Assembly (NCBI GenBank): GCA_037074765.1
Contig: JBAMDO010000354.1
Coordinates: 1 to 34,164, forward strand
Source: Mansonella perstans
Lineage: Eukaryota; Nematoda; Chromadorea; Rhabditida; Onchocercidae
Reading direction: 5' to 3'
Length of the DNA: 34,164 nucleotides
In this document: in pieces, positions 9,153-21,100 of the stretch
Position numbering within the stretch: position 1 is the stretch's first letter
Layout: every line of letters starts with the position of its first letter
Made by a program: the position numbers and the translations under genes
The notes under the pieces: generated by a model
What the model saw: only the letters and a program-made list of their open reading frames with translations
Database searches by the model: none
Told to the model about the DNA's origin: nothing

Positions 9153-12100
9153 ATGCTAAAACAGCGGGGTGTAGTGAAGAAAGTTAAAGTGATCAATGAA
9201 AAAGCTAAAGACGACGTATGGGGAAAATTTTTGACGCAGCAAGGTGACAATCGATTTTGGCTGATTTGAAATTTGATAAGTTGTAGTAAAAAGTTTTCAA
9301 CCAACTAATGTTGAACTGAACTTTTCAAAAGTTCGAAATTCCTTATGTTATCATTATCCTGCTATAAATTTTAGCATTTTTGAGATGGAAATTTATTTCA
9401 TGAATTACTGGATCATTTCCGGTGTGGAAGTTAGTTCATTTGAATAGGTTTCTCTAAGACAAAACAAATTTAAATTTAAATTTTCAAAATTAAATTTTGC
9501 AAAAAAAGAAAAGATTTAATAAAAAATTTCAGGCGAATACACAGACTGGTATTGTATCATCCGGAAAAACTGTATATTGATGCGTAAGATCTACCATAAA
9601 TCACCAATATTATATTCCTGTGGATTCCGCAATGCCTGTACTATTGTCGATGCTTGCAGTCTGCCATTTCGAGGTAAATTATTAGATTCATTAGACTACA
9701 AGCATTTCCTTCTTACACTCTGTTCATAATAAATCATGATCCCATGATGAAGAAGAAGGCTTTTGGTTATTCATCAAAGGAAGCTTGAGATGTTTGCTGT
9801 TGGATATTCATAGGTGAATTATTTCACAAATTCTGTTTAAATCGGAAATGAGAAATGAAATGTCTAAATAGTGTGTGTATAAATTTTTATTTTAGACGGA
9901 AGCTTAGGTGTGATAGTGGCAGTGAACGATGAACAAAATGAAGAATATTTTCTGGCGTATTACAGCGTGAAAATTAGCAGGATTGTTAAAAAAATATCAA
10001 TACGCAGAAAGGTTTGATTCATTTCAAAATGTATTATTAAGATAGCAATTAATTATAATTAATTATTCAAAGGAATATATTAGGGGAAATTTAAAAAAAA
10101 AAAAAAAAAACAACATTTAGAAGCAGTTTTTTGAAGCATGATCATCTGTTTTCCTGTTGTTTGGAAAGCTTCCTCTTACAATTGTTAAGTCCCAAACAAG
10201 TACTGGAATTTTTAAAATTTCATTTCGTGCTACAGTTGAAAGAATTATTTTCAGATCACTAAAGTTGTGACAGTTTTGGATGCAACGAAAAAAAGTGAAA
10301 TTGAAAATTTGCATGAGAATTTAAAAAATTTCTCACATCTCGTAGCAGTTGGTACCTGTGGAGGTGATTGTATTCTGTTACATCTTGGCATTGATTTACC
10401 AAATGTAACTGATCCAGAATTACGAAAACCACCTTTCTCTAGCAATTTATGCAGTAAGTTTGCAGTGCAGCATTGAGTGATTTTGAATAAAATGTAATGA
10501 AATGAACAAATCTATTTGTTGTTTCGATAAATCAATATAAAAGATAGAAGGATAAATAAACTTGCGCCCATCATTCACTGTAGTTCTTTAAATTTTGTTT
10601 CAGAAACATTGAGACTAAGGAGTTGAAGAAGGCATATTAAAATACACCTTGGTCACTTCAAAAAAAGTTTTAGATGTTTTTGATAGCAGAACTTTTAGGC
10701 ATGTAAAAATGTGTTCATTTATTTTTTTTTTTGCAGAATCTTATATTTCTGATGGACGATTTAATTTTGTGGCTAATAATGGTGCAATATATCCCGTTAG
10801 TGTTGGTAGGTCTTTTCAGTGGATTTATAGGATTCATATTCATAGATTCATACGTTTCATATGGATTCTAATTCAATTTCATAAAATAATGGATAGAAGG
10901 ATTTAAAAATCATTGTCATTGAAAAATTCGTATTGCTCTTAGTTAAAAGATTCCAAAATGAGTTCAGTAAGCAGCCGAATTATATCATCAGCTTGATAAA
11001 TTTTTTTTACGGAAAATCTGCGAAATTTTTTTTGCACAGTTTTCCGTACAAGTTATTTTACACAAAATATTCATATGGATATATTTCTATTAAGTTATGG
11101 TACTTCGGTAATTTTTCTATTTCAGATGAAATACATGTCACGGCAATAAGTTACTTGGAACGATGCAAAACAGTTGTCATCGGCTTTTCTTGTGGTGCTT
11201 TCATTGCGGTTAATCTTGTTAATGGCAATGAGTAAGTTTATACCACTATAAACAGATCTGATTTTTTATTAAAATATTTGAATATTTGCCCATTAAGTTG
11301 AAAGTATTCGTAATTACTTACCAAATTTTTTAGGAGTAATTATGTATTCGATACTTAATCTATTTTTTAAATGACAGCAAGATTGTGTGCACCACAGGAA
11401 ATATACATTACCTTCTCGAAAATGATAAATTCACATGGTATTAACTCGCTGAAACACTTCTTTTCGGCCGTCCGAAATTGATAATTTGTAATTATTATTG
11501 TTTTATGCATTAGTAAATTGCATAAAATGCTTTATTAATATGCATGTACTGCAATTTTTAGAGCATTTTACGACAAATTCTCATCAAAAGAGGAAAAAGG
11601 GACAGGAAATTATTGCAAAATTCAAATGTTCAATAATTCGTTCTTTTTTTAGTGCATCTTATTATTACTCATCTTCGCCAGTTTACGGCTTTTCATGCCA
11701 AGAACCAATGGATGACCCACGCCCTGTATTATATCTTTGGGTCGCTTATTCTAAAGGGTATAATTTTACAAATATTGCTTTAATTAAGTTTATCACTGAT
11801 CCATGCTCTGTATTATATCACTGGGTTGCTTATTCAAAAGGGTATAATTTTATAAATAATTAAGTTTATCGCTAATATCATCATTTATTAAACATTGGGA
11901 ATAAATAATAACAACTATCATATGATATGATGAGTGTACGATTTTTGAATGCCTTTGTGAACGGTTGATTTGTAGACAGAATAATGGAGTTCATCATAGA
12001 TTTTTCAGTCTGATTCATTTGAGATTCTTCAAGTCATCTGTCGACAATAACTTTCAGAAAATTGGAAAATCCGCATGTGATATTATTTGTGATTAATTTT

Positions 12101-15100
12101 CCGAGTGATGAAGGACGCCCTTGTAATGAATGGAATTTCAATGATTTAATCATTATGAATTATTTGACGGTAAGAGATTTTTTTATTCATTTATTTCCGT
12201 TTATTTTTTATTCATTATTTTATTCGCAACTACTTCATAAATGCTTATGAAATAATTTTACAGTGGTATCCTGAAAAGTGCAGCGAATGGCTTTCTTTTC
12301 GAACTATTGTATCAGCGTCTTCTAGAGAACATAGTGTAAGGAATAGCATTTCGGAACGGTAAATTTTAAATTGATAAAAGGGTGGGATAGTATTTCCATC
12401 TTAATTCCGGAGTGATTTGTTTTATTATGTATTCCGGTTGGCGGGGAAATGAGAATTTTCCAGAAAATTCTTGCTTCTGGATAATATTAGCAGTATGTTA
12501 TTTCATCTTTCGGTAAGCGATTGAAATTGGAAAAATGAATGATACTACTGAAAATTTAAAAGCATGCATTGTTACAGATTAACGGTGGAGGAATCATTTC
12601 TACGTGCAAATATGATTGATACTTCCCGTTTGTTAATGACTTGGAAAACCACAAAGAACTCTGTGGAGGTGTTAATTGATAACTAACGGACGTAATTAAC
12701 TAAGAGAAATCAAGCTTGAAATTCATTTCCGGTTTTTTGATCGTCTTTCTGTTTTCATTACATTCAAGGCTGTATTTTAGCGGGAACTGCGCATTGAATT
12801 TACCTTGTTGCCTGATAATATTGAATAAATTTTAAAGTAATACTAAATAACTCCGATTAATCTCATATTACACATTCATTTTGATTTATGAACCTGTTTG
12901 AAAAAGTAACTTTTTAGGGTGCACTTTTTGATTTAAATGCCTATTATTACAAACGTTTGCCTCGACAAGTCAGTTTTGTAGAATCATTTCTGCAGCTTAA
13001 CCCTTTCTTGTCACTGTTTACACTACCGACCATCAATGATCAGTTAAACTGTCTTGCAAGTTTTCCTGTTTTTTACATTTCCATTATTATTTTTCCTTAG
13101 ACTCTTAGGGGTAGACTATATTGGTTTTACTAAGCAGTTGGTATGAATCCCAGGACTAATTTGAAAATAAGATCTGAATAATTAACAATTTTCAAGAAAG
13201 TTCTTCATGATAAATTAAATTTCTAGGACTATTTGATAAATTATTCTGGTATCTGGCAGCACCAAAGTCCGTACAGCGAAACAAACGATTTTTTTATATT
13301 CGCACCATCATATTCATTCGAAATCATCGCATTTAATGCCAACCGGGAATTTACGATATCCGTACAGTCAATACAAAAAGTTGTAAGTTCCTTCCATTAT
13401 TTCCTTCAAAATTTTTATAAGTGAAAGAATTACAAGGAAAAAAAAATCGAATTTTTGCAAAACATATTTTAAGCATTATTTTACTCTTTATGTGCTCCGA
13501 TAGCTTCACAAATTTAGCGAGCGAATGAAAAGTGAATTTTATTTGAAAAGATGTTTTTTATTTTATTTGGAAAGATTTTTTACATTTACACTAATAAGAT
13601 TAATTAATGAAGTCAATATATAACTTTTTAGAGATACTGATGAATCAGCTTACTGATGATAAGCTATTCAAATTTCTCCTGTCCTTTGGCTCTAAATATA
13701 GGAACTGCGTAGAGATAGTTTTAACCTTGAAAGTTAAAGAGCTTTCAAAAGTACTTAAAGTACTTAAAAACTTTGAAATTGTTTGCTCGGTCATAAATGC
13801 GCCAACTGCAATGGGGATTTTTAGGTACTGAAATGGCTTGATGAGAATTTCGAAGATGCAATGGGACAGAAGTCTGATCTTGCTTGTACATATTTGAATG
13901 CAGTTGGTCTTGCAAAAACACCTTTGGATATTTCGGAGAGCAGTCAAATATCAACAGTGCCGTTAGAAAATGTATTTTTCTTTTTAAAATTTGTTCAAAA
14001 TAATTGAAAACTTGCTTTTACACTTATGTCAATTTTCAAGGAATGGGACTTTCTTTATTAAAATATGAATGAAATGTTTGAGAATTGGTAGAATCATTAA
14101 GAATCCACCAACGTAGAATCCAACATTAAGAATCATTAAGAGAATCATTAAGAATCTATTGAGGTAGAATCCATCAAGGTTATTCAACGTAATTTTCTCA
14201 CCGCAAGAGGCCAAGACTACAGTGTCAGCACTAGTTTAGTAGTACTACTCTCCAGTTAATAATCATTTCATTTCATCTGAATATTGAATGAATTTATGAG
14301 TCAAGTATTTCTGAGAGAGATTGTAATAATCGAATTTTATAAATAATCAGGAATCAGTAATCATTTCATCATTGCTGTTCCACGGTGAAATCAGCGATAC
14401 ACTCAAAAAATATATTCTCACATGTCCAAATTACGATAGCATCCATCAGATCGGTTCGCTTATATGGAAAGAAGTTGTTAACGCAAAACAAAAATTCGAT
14501 GAACTTTGTAAGCTTTTACGTCATATTTTACGTCATATTTTTTACATCATCTTTCACGTCATATTTCCGATTCGACATGTAAGATGCTGTGAACTGCGAG
14601 AGTTTTTAAGTGAAAATATAAAAAAATTCAAAAAATTATTTTGGAATTTGATGAAACGTCTGTGCAAAATAGAAAAAACAGATTTGGATTATGGGTGCTT
14701 CTAATATCCCTTGCAGCATCAGATCCAGAAGTTTTGTTTGTTTCCTGGATATTTTATTATAAATAGAGTCATTTGAAATTGCATAGATGACACTGATCAT
14801 ATGCATTTATCATCTCATTAGAATTTGTTTTGCAATTAATTAGCACTGATTTTTAGCAGAGCCATTGTTTGATCGTATTCCTCGAACGCTATCGGCTGCA
14901 AACATGTGCTGGTTACGAAATAGTGCATCAGTTTTTCATTGTGCTGCTGAATTATTTGCTGAAATTTCAAAAAGAGTACCTTCAAGTTTGTTAATTTCTT
15001 TTTTTTTTTTTAATATGCATTTGCACGCACAATCTCTTTAGTGATCAGCCAAGAAAAAATTTGTATATTTTCTGAAAAACATAATTTCTTCTGTTATTCG

Positions 15101-18100
15101 AAACAAATTTTCAAAATTATTGTTCATATAAAATATATCGCAAAATATTACTTATCGGTAAATATCGTATCGCGAAATGTCGTAAATATCGCATGAATAT
15201 TGCGAAACAAATTTTTTTCGCAGGAATGGTTGCCGAAGCTACTACTACAAATTATAATATGATGGCATCTAGAAATTTGGTTTTCTACACAAATGTTGTG
15301 TTTCTTTTTCATCATGGTGGATTACTTCCAGTAAAAAATTACACTGCTCTTAATGCTCGTATGAAAGCAAAAGTGGATAAACGTAAAGAACGTTTAGCTC
15401 CCGGGTAAGTTCAGTGGTTAAATTTTGATGAACAATTCATTAATGATTTTTTTTACTCTCTCGTTTGTTTGTTTTCTGCGTATTTTTATTTTTCGCTCTC
15501 ACAAAAATTTCTGTTAGGCATCAATGTATTATGTTCCAGTTAAGTAGACTAACATTCAGTTCCAGTTCCAGTAGACTAACATGGTTATAGTTCGACGAAC
15601 AAAAGCTTTTGAGATTTCTACTGACTAATCAGTGGGTTAATTTAGGAGGGGAAGATCTGTCGGTTCCTTCATTTTCACTTCACCGAAATCGTTGTTTTCT
15701 GGCGTTACCATTATCATCATTCCTTTCAGCAATAAACTGTATATAATAAATTTGCTAGAAGAAATGCAAAGTGCTTGTCCTGGCGAAAGCTTTTGGTGCG
15801 GTTTAACTGCTGAAGAATGGTATCCACCGAATTCAATTGGAGTAAGTTCAAAATTCGTTTCATTAAGTTCATTTTTGAATTTTAATAACTATGCAAAATG
15901 ATTCTTCCAATGCTTAATATCATCTTTCAGTAGCAAGTAATCAGCTTTTAGCGTAGGCTGAAGCCGAGTCGTTAAATGATATTTGACTAAATGAGCAGCA
16001 ACTCCATCATCGATTTGCTTTAGGCTACTGTATAATTTATCTTGGCATAGTTCGACAAAAAACTAAAAAATTAATACAGCTCTATTCAAACTGACGAAGA
16101 AAGTTTGCTGATGCTAGCAACAATAAATTATCAGTAGCCTCTGTGGATTTGCAATTAGCCCAATTAGGTCATATTTTTTTAAAAGATTTACAATTTAGGC
16201 CCTACTTTCGGCTACGCTTGCAATGAAAATCACTGAAACATCAAAGCAAAAGCTGATAGGATATTTTCTGCTTGATTATGATGATATTTTGGGAAAGGTT
16301 TGTTGTGGTTTTAATAAATCAAAATTTTTATTGGAGCTACTGGAAAAAACATCAATTATTTGTGGATGTTAATGATTTTTCGTCTTTTTAATTAATGAAT
16401 TATTTGATTTGAGCATGTAAGAATGGAATGTTTTAAATAAGACTTCTAGCTTTTGTTGAAATAGATTAGATTGAAATTGATATTGGATTTTAGGAGCCGA
16501 AAGTTTTTGATCGTTTTAAATGGCGTTTTCCGTATAGAAATCAAGCGATATGTGATCAGATAGAAACAAATTGGAGATATGACAGCGGATTGGAGGTATT
16601 TTCTATATTTGATTATGATAGGTTCATTGTTGGCAGCTGTTTCACCCTGCTGTGTTATTTCTGAAGTTGTATGTCAAGCTGCTAGGTGACACAAAAAACA
16701 ATTTCAATTAATATGTGGCACTCATTGTTTACTTCCATGCGACAGCAGTGACTAGCAATGTTTTCAGCCTATTCTGTATGCTATTGGAATTTTAAATTTT
16801 TTGGCAAATTGTCATCAAACTGCTAAATTTTGAACTTTGGTAATTAATGCATTGAATGAGTTAAAAGTCAGTTGCAATTTGCTAACAGTGTTGTTAAAGT
16901 CCCACACACGATTTTTGATTTAAATTTTTAAGTGTTTTATGAAGAACATAGTTTAATGTTCTATTTGTTTGCTTGTCGACAATAGCTATTAAACATTTTC
17001 AATTATTTTCAAATTTTCAATTTCCCTATCATCATGTTAATGATGGCTTCATCATCCATTTGCACAGCCTCAGATATATATTTATTTTGAGTAATTTTTG
17101 TAGAAATATATTTTCCTTGCAAGTAAGTAAAAACTAAAAGCATGCTTTAATGCTTCTAGGAACCACCGGCCAAACGTGAAAAAACTAGAATTGCTGACAA
17201 AAAAACGGAAGAACCGGAAGTTTGTGAGCTTGAACAACTGATGAAACGTTCGCTTCTGAACAGGAAAGAAATTGAATTTATAAAAGGTAGTGTGTGATAT
17301 TTTAGATATTATTTTAGCAAATATACTATTACATTTATTAATCAGTGGACGTACATCAATAATTTTTCTTTTGAAGACTTAAAAAATGTAAAAATTTGAA
17401 TTTTTACTTCATAAATTTATTTGACGACTGTGCATTGTTGTGACAGGCTTTTTTTTAGAGAGCTTATTGAAAAATCCTAACGGAATTCGTGAATGGAATC
17501 GTTTTTGCTTGAGACGCAAAATGTTCGCTCGTCTTTTGCCGGTAAATAGTTTTAGTGATATGCACTAAAATTAATGAATTTTAAAATCCGATAAGTTTAA
17601 TTACAGATATATTGCAAAAATTAAAATATTTCAATGTACAAATAAGTTTTTAAACTGTAAGTTTTATTTATCTGATCGCTTGATGAAGGATAAATAAATG
17701 AAATAATTTATTGCTAAATACTGGATTGAATTTTCAGCCAGAAAAGCCAAAAAATGGAATTTTAGTGGATCGTTGTGATCGTTGGACTACAAAGATTTTG
17801 GAAGACTTTCCAGTAATTCAGACTGATAAAACATTTTCACGTAGTGTTTTTCCAACTCTACAAAATTCAGGTGTGGAATAAGTTTTTAATTGGAAATTTG
17901 ATGGGAAGGAAAATTTGGAAAAAAATTTAATTGAAAAAAAGTAAAATTTTTAAGATGGTAGCAGAAAAGTGAGAAATATAGCATTCAGCCAGCACGCACC
18001 TATGCATCATCCATATTTATCATCATCAGCTATGAGGTTGGTTATTTTTCCACTCAAAGTTATTTCTTAATTGTTGCGAATTTTTTTTTTATAAATTTTA

Positions 18101-21100
18101 AAGAAGAAATTTCATAAATTCATAGATTTATTTCTTTTTAATAACTCGTAATGCAAGGGCTTATTCTTCAAAACTTGTTGTTTCCGGAATCCTTAATAGT
18201 AATTGTACTGTATACTACATTAATCAACTTTATGGATTTTTAAGTATACTTATTAGTCAGACTTGTTATTTCAGGAGCCCTTAATAATAATTAATACTGT
18301 ATACTGTATTAGTCAGCTGTATGTATTTTTCTTTTTTAAATAAATGATAAATTCTTGATGTATTTTCTTAAGATATAACAAACGTGAAGTATTAGCAACA
18401 CCGCGACAACTACTGCACAGTGTAGTCCCCAAATCAGCTGAGTTAGAAACTGCAAAAGTTTCTAATCTCTCTACAAGTCCCGTGTATGACAGACGTATTT
18501 CGAATTACGAAAGGTTATTTCATAAATTTTCGCTAAAATTTAACTGTGTCATAGTTCCTATGATTCGAATTTAGCTTTTCACAAACAAATTATTGTTTCC
18601 GAAATAATTATATTTCAGAATTTTGCCTCGAGAGAATCTTGAAAATGTTCACCGTTTGCTACAAACGCCTACTCCGCGACGTCGTTACGCACCAGAAGAA
18701 TCATTTACATCATTGTTGTCTGATCAGTTCTCTCCAATTCCATTACCGTCCTCTATTTTGAAAAGCCGGAAAGAACGACAGCATGAGAATGCATCAGCTG
18801 ATGGTATTCTTCTTTTGTTAAAATTAAACTTTTTTAATTCTGAAATTTTAAAATAGATTTTGTTTGCTGCACATGAATTTTTTTAAAGAGACTTTGGTAT
18901 TTCTGTAGACTTATGTTTGATAACTTCTACAAGTTTCAGCAACAGATTCGCAGTTTAAAAGTCTTCGCTTCGACCTTCCGAACTCATTCATATCTGGTGA
19001 CAGGTACAGGCTTATTTTCAGTTTTGATATTACATGAAGTTTACTGAATAAAAACGAAAAACAGAAGGCTATGTTGGGTAAAAGCCTATTTCAACTGTTA
19101 ATTTCCAGCATTACTTCAAATACTAGTCAAGTGGAAGAAGAAAAATGTGAAGGTGATGGTCCCGAAAGGAACTATGATGATGCTTTAGATGTTCAGAATT
19201 CGGTAACTTTTTCTTTATTTTGCCTAGAATTGAAATGTTAATTCTCGTTAGCTAGCGAAAATATGAATTGATATTTTTCGTGCCAGGAAGGATAAATTTT
19301 TGATTCCCATTTCACTACACGTTATAAGGTATTTTTCCAATATTCCCGAAAATACCGGGATATTGGAAAAGTTTTTACTATGCTATATAGTATTTATTTT
19401 CCAGTACGACACGCTCATTAAACTGATTTAAAAAAATTCATTCTTGCTCAGTTGGTTCAAATTTATATTTTTTTTAAAGGATGCATTTCAGTTTACGGAC
19501 ATGAACGAGGAAGTTTTATCGAAGAAACATTTAGAACTGCAGGATAAGCTGAAAATTTTGTCAGATAAAGGCAAAAAAAGTGAATCTACCGGTAGTGCTA
19601 CAGATCAAGAAAATTCGCATCAGATATCGATTGAGGAACAAAATGATTCGGATATTATGGAAGAATATCAGGAAAGAAGTGATAAAGTTTCGGAAAGAAT
19701 AATGGAACACTATTCTGAGGAGCAAAAAAAAGGAAAAGATCTATATGATGATAAAATTGAGCCATCGAAAAATGAAAATATCGTAGTTCAGCAGGAAAGT
19801 TATTCAGCTCCATTGTCTGTCAGTTACGAAGAGCAAAGTGATCCAGATAATTCATTGGATGTAGCTGCTCAGGAGGGACAACTCAGGAATATGCAATATG
19901 CTGATGATGATCTTCGTGAAAGTACTTCTTCCGTATTTACTTCCACCAGAATCTCCAGACATGTTAGTGCCTTTGAAGTTACAGTCTCTCCAGTGTCGAA
20001 AAAGCGATCAGATTCTTTAACTACTGGCGAAGTAGCGAAGATTGAGCTGAAAAGTAACGAAATCGCATCAACTATGAATGATGACTCGCTGCAGAAAAAA
20101 CAGATTTCATATGAGGAGGAAGATGAAACTGATCCAACATTTACGGAAATCAAAAATCCTATGGTTAATCCTGAAATGATACTAGCAAGTAATGCATGCA
20201 AAAAACTGGATGATGCAGAAGGTAATATTGTTGAATTTCGGATTTTGTGGACTAGTGACGAAGCGGATATTTACTTTTCTAACTAGGATTTGGTAAATTC
20301 TGAAACTTTCCGCTGCCGTACTTCACAATATTGTTTGAATTTCTAGGATTTTGATAAATTCTGAAATTTTCCAAGTTATCATGTTTTACTTATATTATTT
20401 GATTTTCAACTAATGAGCATGTAAGTTTCAATGGTATACATTTAATTTGATAGCTATTTGTGAACTAAATTTAACATCTGACTTGAAAGACAATAATTAA
20501 GATAAAAGAAATTTAGCAAATGTAAACTTTCAAATGTAAAATGATTCCATCATATACTTCAGCGTTTTTATTAATAATGTTCCAATTATGTCTTAAAGTC
20601 AAATGTTAGTAATCAGATGTTTTGCAGATAAGAAGGCGTATTTACCAATTCCAATCGTGCGGGCAAAAATATCAGAGCAAACTTCATCCACTGATAAAAG
20701 TAATTCTTTCTGCTGTATTACAGTATATATATTATACATGACAGTATATTGATCACAGTATATGACAATATTACAGTATACATGCTACCAATATTTTCAT
20801 TTATTTTGTTTATTTGAAGTATAATTTGTGATGGGCTTAGTAAATTAGTTTTTAGTAATTTTGAATAAAAATATGCAAATTTTACTACAATTTTCAGTTA
20901 GATATTTGAAATATTTTATTATGCATAATGGTTATATTATAAAACAGTAATTTAAATTCTAACTTCTTTCTTAATTTTTTATTTCAGGTGCAGAAGAGGA
21001 ATTTTCTGAACCAGTAAGTCCTTCTAGGAAACGTAGGGAACGCAGATTAAAACATATAGGTATGTTATGTTTATTTTTTTTCGAGTTCATATAATCAAAA

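Noticed and set aside
10117..10445. Two overlapping minus-strand ORFs
   Set aside because: They lie opposite ELYS exon 4, whose sense reading fits the ELYS propeller and splices in phase on both sides.
11498..11863. Plus-strand ORF of 121 codons taken as a separate gene
   Set aside because: It is ELYS exon 7 plus its tandem copy with flanking intron; the part before 11653 is intron.
13626..13824. Open stretch just before ELYS exon 13 with a CTTTTTAG acceptor
   Set aside because: Its only open frame does not fit the phase left by exon 12, and exon 12 joins directly and in phase to 13825; treated as intron.
19869..20201. Minus-strand ORF of 110 codons
   Set aside because: Antisense of ELYS exon 28; Ser-rich because the sense strand is rich in Glu/Asp/Ser codons.
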